Positions 11,601 to 22,399 of a stretch of DNA of 53,101 bases are shown in pieces. The position numbers were made by a program, and so were the translations under genes. Positions within the stretch are counted from its first letter, which is position 1, and every line of letters starts with the position of its first letter. The notes below the pieces were generated by a model. That model was given only the letters and a program-made list of their open reading frames with translations. It had not been told where the DNA came from and searched no databases. The DNA is taken from assembly GCA_001662425.1 (NCBI GenBank), contig BDDC01000535.1, forward strand, positions 1 to 53,101, read 5' to 3'. The stretch comes from Chlamydomonas sphaeroides. Taxonomy: Eukaryota; Chlorophyta; Chlorophyceae; Chlamydomonadales; Chlamydomonadaceae.

Positions 11601-12804
11601 CCCGACTTCGGCGCGTGGCAGGTGCGGCTGGCGGCGGGTTTAGGTGGAGTGGGGGACAGGGCAGCGGCAGCAGCCGGACGCGCGGGCCAGGGCACGCAGC
11701 GAGTGGGCGAGGGGCTGCAGCAGCTGTGAGGTGCATGAGGGGCGCGGTAGCCGGACCCACAGCGCGCAGCGCAAGCCCCTTGCATCGCTGACTGCATCGC
11801 CCCGGCCCCGCTGTGCCCCCGCTCGCCCGCCTCCTTCCCGGCCAGGCCAAGGAGCTGCTAGACCACCTGGAGGGCGTGCTGTCCAACAAGCCGGTGGAGA
11901 TCGTGGGCGGGCAGGGCTACGTGGAGATCAAGCCGCAGGTGCGGCCAGGAGGGGGGCTTGGGAGGCGGGGCGGGGGCCTGGGGCAGGCCCAGCCTCAGGG
12001 TGCAGGTTGCAAGGGGAAGTGGGAGAGGGCCAGGGAGGGCGGATGCCCTACCAGGAGTGCCGCTTAGGCTATGAGCCACAGCACACCAGCGACCCGGCAC
12101 CCTCTGGCGATCGCCCCATCCCGCCACAACTCGTCCTAACCCACAGGGCGTGTCCAAGGGCCGCGCGCTGGAGCGGCTGCTGGCCGCCGCTTGTGGCGCG
12201 CCCATCCCGGTCCCGCCCGGTGGTGCGCCTGGCGGCGCACCCGCCACGCCGCAGCCGCCCGCCGCTTCGGCGCTCGGCGGTCCGGACTTCATGCTGTGCA
12301 TCGGCGACGACCGCAGCGACGAGGACATGTACACCAGCATTGAGAACATGAAGGCCTCGCCCTCCATGACCGCGGAGGTGAGGGCAGGGGCTGCGGCCGC
12401 TTGGGAGGTGGTGTGGGGCTGAGTCGGGAGCAGCTCGGCGGGGCCGGCTACGTTGGGTGCTTGGCTGGGGCTGCCTGGCGGCCTGCAGGCGCGGCCTGCG
12501 GTGCGTCGCTCAAACCGGCTGCACTGGGCCCGCTCGGGGCACAGGAGCTGTCCGGACGGGGACCGGGCGCGAATCAGGATTTGCTGTGTTTACCACGCCT
12601 AGGTGGCTTGAGCCAGCGTGCTCTGCCACGCCCTTCACGCCGCCGCGCCTTGCCCTCTTCCTCCCTCCGCTCCGCCAGGTGTTCGCGTGCACGGTGGGCC
12701 AGAAGCCCAGCCGCGCGCCCTTCTACCTCAACGACCCCGCCGAGGTGCTGCAGCTGCTGGCGCGCCTGGTGGGCGTGCCGCTGCCGCCGAGCTCGTCGGC
12801 CTAG
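5622..12804 (+). CDS. Class II trehalose-6-phosphate synthase/phosphatase (TPS-TPP fusion)
   Basis: Nineteen exons: 5622-5785, 5849-5951, 6018-6092, 6155-6236, 6449-6561, 7005-7079, 7528-7672, 8222-8359, 8536-8663, 8994-9074, 9188-9430, 9761-9833, 10083-10279, 10523-10653, 10896-11085, 11394-11621, 11846-11938, 12147-12377, 12679-12804. They sum to 2616 nt (871 aa) with all phases consistent, close to plant class II TPS (about 860 aa). The GT20 synthase half shows LIIVSNHLP, YVWIHDYHL, FLHSPFPSSEIF, DDLDVFKG and RDGMNLVPYEYIV. The HAD phosphatase half shows FLDYDGTLT, GVSKG and IGDDRSDEDM. Two sugar-nucleotide-binding arginines of active synthases are replaced (SNR to SNH, DRLD to DDLD), as in plant class II enzymes, so a regulatory or T6P-sensing role is more likely than synthesis. 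HAD motif II reads SSS instead of SGR. The protein is probably cytosolic; no targeting peptide is evident. Confidence 0.95.
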
Positions 12805-13962
12805 GCTGGCCCGCTTCCTGCAAATGCTGCAGGGGGCAAGGGCTGGCGCTGCGCTGCGCTGGGCGAGGCAGCCCCTCGGCTACGAGGGGGTGTGCGGCGC
12901 AGCAGCATGGTGGCGGGGGCGGGCTGGGAGGTGGGCGCATCCCGGCAGCAGCCGGGTGTGGAAGCATGCGGTGGCGGCTCGCAGCAGCAGCAGCAGCTGT
13001 GTGGCCAGCGCGTTGCGTTGGCGAGCGGCCGGTGTGCGGCCTGGGGGCGGTGGTGGGACCGAAGCACGGAGGCGGGCGCGTGGCACGGCTCGGCTGGCAG
13101 GTGCCCCGGCCGGACGGTGAGCGGCTTGCGCGCGGACGAGCGGCGTGGGGCGGCGGGGCAGCAGCCAAGCACTGCGTTATGCGCGTGTGTGTTTGTGATG
13201 GTGGTTGTGGTTGTTGGTGGTGGCGGCGCGCCGCCGCTCGTGGAGAGGCAGTGGCATGGGCTGTGCCTGGGAGCGCGGCTTGGTGGGGTTGGTTGGGTAC
13301 AGGGCCCGCAGTGGCACCCAAGCCATGTCGTGAGGGCTCGGCTGGCAGCCGCTGGCAGCTTGCGCCCGCGCTTGCGCGAACGGGGTTTTTGAGACCGTGG
13401 GCCAGTGCGGGCAGTGCCGCGCCGCCGTGGCCGGCGGGTGGCCCGGTGTGCGGCAGACTTGGGGCGGCCGGGGAGGAGGAGGTGGGGCTAGAGCGAGAGC
13501 GAGTCTTGGTGTGAGCGCTCCAGGACCGTTAGTGCGGGGCAAGCCGGGTCGGGCGGTGGCCAACCGTGTGTGCGTGAGGTGTGTCCCCGACGACAGTCCT
13601 GCCATCCTGGAACGGCGGCTCCGGCAGCGGAGCTAGTCCGTGCGGCCGCCCACAGCACCCAGCTGTGGCGCCGGCAGAGGATGGTGTGGTGGTGCCTTTG
13701 CTGCAATGAGCGTGCCTGCCACGCGCCGCCATCTAGGGGCGGGTGCTGTGGCGGCCGCTGTGCTTAGGCGCCCGGCGCGTTGGCCGCAACTGCTGCGGCC
13801 CCGGTGTTGCTCCGGCAGCGGAGACGTCACGGGAGGCCGCGCGGGAGGCGTGCCAAGCGCCGGGTGCTGGGCTGGGCTGCGCCAGGGCGTGGGGTCGCAT
13901 GGCATGTGCCAGCTGTTAGGGTGTGGGGTGCGGAGCTGCTCGGAGCTCCGGCTGCGGCGTCG

Positions 13963-13967
13963 TGTAA
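13963..13967 (+). terminator. TGTAA polyadenylation signal (TPS gene)
   Basis: First TGTAA after the TPS stop codon. Confidence 0.55.
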
Positions 13968-14294
13968 GCCCCCGCCAGGCCCCCGCAGCCAAAGTTCCGC
14001 ATGCCGGTGACCTCCGCGCATGGAAGAGATCTCCAGCTCGTCAATACCGCCCAGACCCCAGAGCCAAGCTGGGCCATGATTTGCCTTCCACGGCATCCCG
14101 GGCAATTTTACAGGAGGCTCCCATTTTGTCCGAGGTAGAGCAGCAGTCATGGTGCACCGCGGCCACAGCTGGGCGAGCGCCGCCACACCGCATGCCCGTA
14201 AAGCCGCCATAACACGCTCGCCCGCACGGTCCGGTGCACTCAATATGATACAACGCCGCCGCGCCCGGGTACACTCCTGAGCGCGGCCAACAAG

Positions 14295-14299
14295 TTACA
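14295..14299 (-). terminator. TGTAA polyadenylation signal (mTERF-like gene)
   Basis: TTACA on the + strand, so TGTAA on the minus strand, about 240 nt after the stop codon at 14538-14536. Confidence 0.55.
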
Positions 14300-14535
14300 A
14301 GCTCAGCCAAGCCGCACTGTCGCACCCACGCCCGGCGTACCAACACGAAGAGCGGCAGGGGAAGACACGCACGCTGCGTCAAACCCTCCGGGAACTGCCC
14401 GGATGTTGTATCCCGTCCGCACCGCAGCTTCAGAGCGGGCAATCAGACAGCAAGAGAGAGCGAGCTTCTCAGGATACGATGCGACAGCCGGACCGCGGGC
14501 TGCGGGACTTCCGTACGGCAGTACGGCAGCAGCGC

Positions 14536-16579
14536 TCAGTCCACGATGCGGCCGCGGGGCTCCCGCAGCAGCGCCAGGTGCGCCATGTCGGCCACGCTGA
14601 GCCGCATCTTGCGGCCGTGCAGCAGCGAGGGGTTGGAGATGATGAGCCCCACAATCTCCTCCTTGGGGGCCTGCCGGGACGCGGTGGGAAGAGGGATGGG
14701 GCGCGGGCAGGGTGGGCGCGCTGAGGGCATACGCTTGGGAGCCTCAGGCGGGACACACGCGAGGTGGCGCAACCTGGGCTTGCCCACGGGTGGCACGCAG
14801 CGGGCAGCCGCCAGGCCGTCAGTGGCTCAGCCGCATCCTCACCACCCGTCCCGTGCACAAGCCCATCCGCTCAACCCAGCCCTCCCCTGTGGCCGCTCAT
14901 TTCTCCACCGCAACCGACAATCGCCCTGCCGGCAGGTCCGCCAGCACCATCACCCCGACCCAGTGCACACGCCTCCTCTATCACCACAACCGCCGGCCTG
15001 CCCCTGGCCCTGCCCACACCTTGAGGTCGTGGCACACGATGCGCAGGCCATAGGCCAGCGCCTCCGCCGCACTGTCCGTCTCCGTAAGCAGGCTGGGCTG
15101 GATGACGCACATAGTGCGGGCCTGCTCGTAAGACACCTGTACGGAGGCGGCGAAGGGGGGCATGATGACGTCATCTCGGAGGCTGCGGCGCTACACAGGC
15201 GTCTCACACGGCTTCTGTTCCTGCACGTCGTGGAGCCGCGGCCGCCGCTGCCTCAGCCGAGCCTGCGGCGCGCTGGAGGGACCCGACACCATCCCAGCCG
15301 CACGGAGCAGCCACGACGCAGCTCGACAGCAGCAGGGGCTTCAATCACTGCCACGCTGGTTCTCAAGTATGAGGGCTGGCACGATGCCCCCTCCCAAGCC
15401 CCTCGACCACTCTGGCCGCCCACCCGCCCATCGACCCATCCTCCACCCTCGTCCTCGACGTGCCAAAATGCCTCCCGGCCAAGTGATGCAGTTCACGTGC
15501 CATACGCCTTGACACGCACCCAGCTGCACACGGCTTTTCCCCCGCACGCACCTCGACCACCTTGGCCACCTGCTCCACCTTGGCCTTGATCTCGGCCGCG
15601 TCCAGCGACAGCAGCCCTTTATGCCGGAAGGCCATGTTCTTGACCGTCGCGATGGGCTCGCCCAGCACCTTGGCGATCGACTCGAGCGTGTGCTGCTCTG
15701 TAGGTTCGGCAGCGAGAACGGCGGGGCGGGGCAAGCCAGCGGCGGAGCGCGTGGTCATGGAGCTGCCTGGGACAGGTCCTACTTTCAAGCGTGAAAGGGG
15801 CAGGTCCCTCGCCCAAACGTGCAGGGGCCAGTTCCCTCGCCGAAACGTGCAGGGGGCAGGGGGGCGCTGCAAGCTGGCGCGGTTGCAGCCCCGGTGCGCG
15901 CAGCAGCGCGGTGCCGTGCACGTCAGGAGGCCAGCACCCAGCAAGCAGAGGCTGCTGCAGCCCGGCCCCCACGCTCGCGGGCTCACGTTCCCCTCCCTCG
16001 AGCGCCTGCATGCTGATGACGTCAGAGAGCGCCCGCAAGTCCACAGACTGGTTGCTTGGCACCGCTGCGAGCCGGGCGACCTGGCTTGCGCGCCCTGAAG
16101 GGCGGGGAAACGGACAGGGGCGCTGCGTGTGAGCTCGTGCGCTGTCGAAGCATGTGCAGGGGACAGTTCTGCGTTTCAGAGGGGTGGCGTGGCTGAACTA
16201 GTGGGTGGGGAGGACGCTATAGAGCACCGCCACGTGTATGGCGCGGCTCCACAGCTATGCAGCAGCAGTGCGAAGTATGCGCTTTCCCTCCCTGTCGCTG
16301 CACGCTCGTTTTCTGCATCAGCCTTAAGCAGCAAGAGGCTCCGCCCGCGAGGGCGGGTCACAAGATCTCGCCAGCGCCAAGAAACGATGCAACCAGCAAG
16401 CGGTGTGCGCACCGCCTCGATGACGGACGCAGCATGGCACGCGGTCCACCTGCAGCGTGTGTGGAAGCTCGTGTCGGGATGTGTCCATGAACCCTACCGC
16501 CACGACGACAAGTGCTCACCCGTGCGGCAACCCGAGCGAGCAGCGTTGGCCGAGATTTAAGCAGGAGCGACATGATCAC
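14536..16579 (-). CDS. Short mTERF-like helical-repeat protein, probably organellar
   Basis: Minus-strand exons in order: 16579-16520, 16080-15987, 15697-15552, 15136-15020 and 14670-14536 (stop TGA). The phases fit and give about 183 aa. The first exon encodes MIMSLLLKSRPTLLARVAAR, a basic, Ser/Leu/Ala-rich, acid-free N-terminus typical of organellar presequences. The rest is a series of helix pairs with the recurring mTERF hallmark of Pro after a short helix: RHKGLLSLD, IQPSLLTET and SNPSLLHGR. mTERF proteins bind organellar nucleic acids and control transcription, splicing or ribosome assembly in mitochondria and plastids. Three or four repeats is short for the family, so this may be a divergent or reduced member. 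The exon 1 to exon 2 junction is the least certain: an acceptor at 16095 is also possible but breaks phase unless another exon is present. Confidence 0.6.
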
Positions 16580-17179
16580 AGGGTGCTTTGAGTTGCTAGT
16601 TCTGAAGGTCGATGCTCGCGGCTTGCAGCAGTATCGTCGCTGCGACAGGAAACTTCACGAGCAGTTGCAATCAACTTGATGTGAGTGGTGCTGTGGGGTA
16701 GCGGGCGGGGCAGAACTGAGCGGTCGGCACCAAGCCATCCAGCTCGAGCCGATGGCGCTCGGCGCTCGGCGACCCGCTGAAGAGGGTCGTGTCCCCGCTC
16801 GCCCGGTGTCGACACCCGAACACCACCCACAATGCGTGTCACTCAGCGCGCTCCTTGCGCCCGTGGCTCGTCTCGCTCGGCAAGGTCCGGTCGGGGCGCA
16901 ACACCGCGGGCACAGCTACGCACACCTGCATCGGACGAGACTGCGAATACGCCACGGGCGTCCGTTGCAAGCAGCTAGCCCACAGCAATTAAGCTCTGTG
17001 ACCACAGCTGCACCTTATCCATACCCTCGATTCGTTTCCATTGTGACACAGGAGTGCTGTTCCTTTCGTGGCCAGCTCTGGACCTCGCCGCGTGACCTCT
17101 CTGCGTGTGGACGCTGCCATGTCGGCCGTCGCGGTGCGTCCCGCAGCCCAGTGTCATAGCGCATTCGGGCGCGATCACC
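16580..17179. promoter_or_regulatory. Divergent promoter region between mTERF-like and PGM genes
   Basis: About 600 bp separate the two start codons on opposite strands, so this interval must hold both promoters and both 5' UTRs. I see no clear TATA box or coding exon. A 24-codon ORF begins at 17119 (ATG) and overlaps the PGM start in another frame; an in-frame ATG at 17105 could lengthen PGM by 25 residues. Confidence 0.5.
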
Positions 17180-17193
17180 ATGCCTGTCGCTGA
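17119..17193 (+). promoter_or_regulatory. Overlapping uORF at the PGM start
   Basis: An ATG at 17119 opens a 24-codon frame (MSAVAVRPAAQ...) that ends with TGA at 17191-17193, 11 nt inside the PGM coding region and in a different frame. If transcribed it would compete with the PGM start. Alternatively, its transit-peptide-like composition could mean that an unrecognised splice joins it to PGM. Confidence 0.3.
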
Positions 17194-20100
17194 TGTTCCA
17201 ACCCACGACGCTGACTCAAAACCATACCCCCTGCAGGGCGTTACCGTTAAGCAGGTGCCCACCACGCCCTATGATGGCCAGAAGACCGGAACGTCCGGTC
17301 TCCGCAAGCAGACCAAGGAGTTCATGGCTCCTAACTACCTGGCGAACTGGGTGCAGTCGCTGTTCAACGCCCTAGGCGATGAGGCGAAGGGCAAGGCGCT
17401 GGGCCTGGGCGGTGACGGTCGCTACTTCGGCAAGGAGGCCGCGCAGATTATTATCAAGCTCGCTGCGGGCAACGGCTTCAAGAAGGTCGTGGTCGGCCAG
17501 GACGCGATCATGGCGACGCCCGCTGCGTCGGCCATGATTCGCCGCCGGAAGCTCTACGGTGGGGCTGCAGGCAGCGGCGCGGACCGGGGGTGACGCGACA
17601 GGGATGTTGCACGGCGCGCAACGCAACGGCCCTCGCCCCAAGAGCCCCGCCCACGCCTGGGCGCCGGGCCTACAGGCCCACCTAACAGCCCCGGAACCGC
17701 ACCAGACCGCACCAGTTAACCTGTCTGCACACCTGGTTCCTGTTAGCCGCTGCCCGCCCAGACCAGACTGTGCCCATTCAGTTGCCGTCGCTGGCCCTGC
17801 ACCCCAAGGCCCCCGCCTCCACTTCCGCCTCCCCCGTCTTTTCCCTCCCCATGCCCATCCTCGCCTCACGCCCACCCTCCTTCCTCACCCCTCATCCCCC
17901 AGGCGGCCTCATCATGTCGGCCTCGCACAACCCCGGTGGCCCCGACGCCGACTTCGGCATCAAGTTCAACTACAGCAGCGGCGAGCCCGCGCCCGAGCGC
18001 ATCACCGACAAGATCTTTGGCGAAACCAAGAGCGTGTCCACGCTCAACATGGCCGACATTCCGGACGTCGACCTCAGCAAGGTACATCCGACACCTGGCC
18101 CCCCCTCTGCAGCGGCACCGATGCACTCGCCGGCTCTCGGCCCGACGGCCTCGCTTGCGTTTCACGTCATCATCCTCCACGCCACCTTCACGCCCTCTCC
18201 CCTCGCCGTTCCCTCACCACGCAGATCGGCGTGACCAAGTTCGGCGAGTTCGAGGTGGAGGTGGTGGACTGCGTGGACGACTACCTGGCCACGCTGAAGG
18301 AGGTGTTTGACTTCCCTATGCTCAAGAGCTTCCTTGCGCGCAAGGACTTCTCGCTGGTGTTCGACGCCATGCACGCCGTGACCGGGCCCTACGCCAAGCG
18401 CATTCTGGTGCAGGTGCGGCTGCGGTGGTGGTGCTGGTGGTCGAGGCGTCGACGCCTGGGGCGTGGGTCGCCGACACAGTGGGTCGCAGGCAGCGCTACA
18501 GCGCCAGCGCTCCTGCATGTACCGCATCCGCCGGCGCGACCCCCCAGTCCGCCCGGTCCGCCCAGCGTGGCCGCATCCCTGTGTCCCTGGGGCGCTGTCC
18601 ATCGCCTGATCCCGGTCCCGCTGCATGTGTGCCCGCTCCGCCGCCCCGCAGGAGCTGGGTGCCCCCACCAGCTGCGTCAAGGACGGCGTGCCCTCGCCCG
18701 ACTTCAACGGCGGCCACCCCGACCCCAATCTGACCTACGCCGATGAGCTGGTGGGCCGGGTCGGCGAGGCGCGCTGGACGAGGTTGGGTAGGCGTACCTG
18801 CGGATGTGCGCGTGCGGCTTTTGACAGCGCAGCGTACCGACGGTGTGGCTCGAGTCGGATGTGACCGTCCCGCAACACGCCTACACCCGCGCAGGTCAAG
18901 ATCATGTGGGGCGAGAAAGCGCCCGCCTTCGGCGCCGCCTCTGACGGCGACGGCGACCGCAACATGATCCTGGGCGACCACTTCTTTGTCAACCCCTCTG
19001 ACAGCGTGGCCATCATCGCCGCCAACGCTCAGGCCTGCATCCCCTACTTCAAGTCCGGCCTCAAGGTGCGCGCCCCGTGGCCAGCCGCTGCGCCCCAATG
19101 GGAACAGGCTGGGGCTGCGGACTCGCTGGCCGGCCCCGTCTGTGGCTCGAGGGAAGAACAGAAGCAAGAACGGTCGGGGCCACTGGCGGACGGTACCATA
19201 GGCCTCCCCCGCCCTATGTGAAGTTCATGCTCCCGCCTGTCTCATCCCCTCCTTCCCCGCCTCCCATTTGCAGGGTGTCGCCCGCTCCATGCCCACCTCG
19301 GGCGCCCTGGACCGCGTGGCCAAGGAGCTCAACCTGCCGTTCTTCGAGACCCCCACCGGCTGGAAGGTGGGGCCGGGAGGGGCGCGGAACCTGAGGCCTG
19401 GGGTGTGATGAGCGCTGGGGCAGGGCCCTGGGAGGGTGGGCTGGGGCGCACCATGCTGCCGGGTGGGCCCGGGGTAGGAATACCGGGCGACATGGCCAGT
19501 GGAGGGTGGTGGAAAACGGTGCTGCGACGTGCCCTCACCCGTGCCTGGAAAGGTCCCGGCCCTCTGCCCCGGCAGCAACGCGCGCGCACATGGAGTCGAA
19601 GCCACCCGTTCCTGCTTTACTCTCGCCCGCCCTCCTCCCGCCCTCCTCCCCCAACCTGCTTCCAGTTCTTCGGCAACCTGATGGACGCCGGCAAGTGCTC
19701 CGTGTGCGGTGAGGAGTCGTTCGGCACGGGCGGCGACCACATTCGCGAGAAGGACGGCATCTTCGCGGTGCTGGCCTGGCTGTCCATCCTGGCGCACGCC
19801 AACAAGGACGTTCCCGAGGGCGGCAAGCTGGTGGGCGTGGCCGACGTGGCTACCGCGCATTGGAAGAAGTACGGCCGTAACTTCTTCAGGTGCGGGCTGG
19901 CGCTCGCAACGGGTTGTGTGCGTATACGGGGCGGCTGCTGGCAACGCTGTGGTGTATCAGCACAGGTGGCAGCGGAAGGTGGTTGTGCGCTGTGCTGGAT
20001 GGGGCTGTGCGTCAACGCGTCGCCCGGTGGCTGCCTTGCTCCGTTCCCGCAGCCGCTACGACTACGAGGCGTGCGAGGACGACAAGGCCAACAAGGTACG

Positions 20101-21080
20101 CATGCGGCGGGGCTACATCGCTCGGACCCTACGTACCGAGCATGCCGCTTCGCGTCCTTGTCCCCAAACCCTGCCGCTCGCCGCCGTCAACCCCACCCCA
20201 ACCACAACACATCCTCTTGCCATTGAATTCCACCCCAACCACGCCGCCTGCCGCTCCCCGCCCCCAGATGGTGGCCCACGTGCGCGACGTGATCGCCAAG
20301 GCCAAGCCCGGCGACAAGTTCGGCGACTTCACGCTGGCGGTGGCCGACGACTTCGAGTACACGGACCCCATTGACGGCAGCAAGGCCTCTAAGCAGGGCC
20401 TGCGCTTCATTTTCTCGGGTGCGTGCGCGCGCACGGTTGAGCGGCTGCCTCGGCTGACAGCGAGCTGCCCTGGATTGATGCTGTGCGACCATGCGCGGGC
20501 GGGCCCGAAGCTCTAGGGTGCATGGAGGGAGGCAGCGCGGCGCGGCGCGGGGCCCACGTACGGGGCCGGCAGCGAGCAGGGGCCGTGTGCCAATGACCCC
20601 ACTGCCACGGCTGCGGCCCCAGACGCCACGCCAGCCTGCGCTCGCTGAACTCGACCCAATCGCACGCCCATCCATCCGCCGCCCCACAGACGGCTCGCGC
20701 ATCATCTTCCGCCTGTCGGGCACCGGCTCCAGCGGCTCTACCATCCGCCTCTACATTGAGCAGTACACGGCGGACCCCGCCAAGCTCATGCTGGACGCGC
20801 AGGAGGCGCTGGGCCCCATCATCAAGGTGCGCCAGCCGTTGCCATGCACCACGGTTAGCTGCAACCCATCCCAGGTCCCGGCGTTCTGTTGCATGGTTGT
20901 CTGGATGCTGAGTGCTGAGAGGGGCGGAGGCCATGCTCAGTGCCTCTCGACCGCCTGCTGAACTTCCCTCGCCGCTCCCCGCAACTGTCGTGTGCGTTGT
21001 GGCTGCCCCAACAGGTGGCGCTCGAGCTGTCCAAGCTGTCCGAGTTCACCGGCCGCACCAGCCCCACCGTCATCACGTAA
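17180..21080 (+). CDS. PGM: Phosphoglucomutase (alpha-D-glucose 1,6-phosphomutase)
   Basis: Eleven exons: 17180-17558, 17903-18081, 18225-18413, 18652-18750, 18895-19065, 19274-19366, 19666-19889, 20053-20095, 20268-20418, 20690-20826, 21015-21080 (TAA). The total of 1731 nt gives 576 aa, matching plant cytosolic PGM (about 583 aa). All four functional motifs are present: catalytic-Ser loop SASHNPGG, Mg-binding DGDGDRN, sugar loop CGEESFGTGGDHIREKDG and phosphate loop RLSGTGSSGSTIRLY, with the usual C-terminus SPTVIT. It interconverts glucose-1-P and glucose-6-P, linking starch and UDP-glucose metabolism to glycolysis. The start at 17180 is chosen because homology begins soon after it. The in-frame ATG at 17105 is an alternative. 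Neither choice gives a long plastid transit peptide, so a cytosolic location is favoured. Confidence 0.96.
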
Positions 21081-21209
21081 ACGGTGCAGCCAACAGCAAC
21101 AGAGGAGAGGGTCGGGCCATGTTGCGGGGTTGGGCCACGGGCGTGCGCTGCGCCCCGCACGGCGGCGGCCCGGACCGCAGGCTAGGCTGCCAGCTGGGCG
21201 GTGGCGGCT

Positions 21210-21214
21210 TGTAA
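21210..21214 (+). terminator. TGTAA polyadenylation signal, proximal (PGM)
   Basis: First TGTAA after the PGM stop; gives a 3' UTR of only about 145 nt. Confidence 0.4.
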
Positions 21215-21508
21215 ACGTGTAGCTAGGGACTGCGCTGCAATGGAAGCGCAGGCTGTTGGACCGAGTGAAACGGGTTGTGGCTGGGGCGTTCCAGCGGGGC
21301 CGCTTTGCGGTGGTTGCGGGTGGCGCGGCCGTTGCAGGGGCTGTGCGTGGTTGGATGCGAAGGGCGTGGAGCGTTGAGTGTTCGAGACCGTTGGAGCGAG
21401 TTTTTTTTGGGAGGGAGCTGGGCGCCAATCGCAGTGGTGGGTGTCTGGATGGCGGCATGCGCGCGGTCAGGCGCTGGCCGCGCGTATCACGGAGTCGGCA
21501 GCGGATTG

Positions 21509-21513
21509 TGTAA
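21509..21513 (+). terminator. TGTAA polyadenylation signal, distal (PGM)
   Basis: Second TGTAA; gives a 3' UTR of about 445 nt, nearer the usual algal length. Confidence 0.45.
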
Positions 21514-22399
21514 TGCCTGCCCTTGGGGGGGAGAAAGCTCAAGTGCGTCGCTGCAGCGCGCTCGCCGCCTGCTCTTGACGCCAGGCTCTTGTCTTGCACG
21601 CCTCATGCTTGCTCATGGGCCAGCCCCGCGAGCCCGTGCGAGACAAGAGGAGCGAGGTGGTACGTCGCTGGCCGGCGGGGCGTCAACAAGCGAAACAGCG
21701 GGAGAGTGCCGCGCTCACCATGGTTTCACACCGCGGAAACCAGGGCATAACTGTATGCATGACATTAAGCGTAGAGGCAGTGCCCAGTGTTGGCCAATAG
21801 TGCCCCGCCTCAAGAGTAACCGCGGGCCGCGGTCGCGGTCTGACTTCCTCGTTTCAGTACGGGACGCAGCCGCGCCAACTTGGACAAGGTACCTGATGCT
21901 GCGCCAAAGCAAGCTGCGACCCAGGGCAGCGCTTCGACGCAACGCCTTCGCACCTCGTCTGTCGTGCTGTGCTTGACTCTGCCTTGCCCTACGTCGAACA
22001 CATTCACAATGCAGTTCATATTACGCCACATAATGTGCTCAGGCAGCGTGAGAGGCGTTGAGTTTGGGCAGGTTTGCAGGAAAAGCATGCTTCGTCAATG
22101 TAAATGCTGCTTGAAGCTTCTTACAAAACACGCTATTGCAGGTTTACGTCGGGCTAGGTTGCTGTGCAATTGAGGAACTGAAGTACATTTCTGGGGCAGA
22201 TGGTGCGCCCGGCACCTCCACATTGCCTAGTAGCCCGTCGACTGATAGGTTCCATTGTCTTTGTGTAGGCAGCAGTATTATCAATTGGCCGATTCCGTAC
22301 CAGCAGAGACCTCGGCGCCCGTTTCCTTCCTCTGCTGCGCACATTAGCTTTGTACACGTCTCGAACACTTCTAGCCGCAAGACCTTTCCCAGCAGAACC

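Larger units (their letters stand above)
12805..14535. other. Convergent 3' UTRs of the TPS and mTERF-like genes
   Basis: There is no recognisable exon here. The TPS 3' UTR runs rightwards to TGTAA at 13963-13967 (about 1.16 kb). The mTERF-like 3' UTR runs leftwards to TGTAA at 14299-14295 on the minus strand. About 330 bp separate the two signals, so the genes end tail to tail without overlapping. The ORFs listed in 12.8-13.6 kb on both strands look like GC-rich noise. Confidence 0.6.
21081..22399. other. PGM 3' UTR and upstream region of the PUR-alpha-like gene
   Basis: TGTAA occurs at 21210-21214 and again at 21509-21513 (+ strand), giving a short or longer PGM 3' UTR. The rest, to 22399, should contain the promoter and 5' UTR of the PUR-alpha-like gene; base composition becomes noticeably more AT-rich from about 21970. 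An in-frame ORF runs upstream of the PUR start to 22136, but its residues look non-coding. Confidence 0.5.

Noticed and set aside
22136..22399. N-terminal extension of the PUR-alpha-like protein
   Set aside because: In frame, but the residues look like translated 5' UTR and homology begins after 22400.
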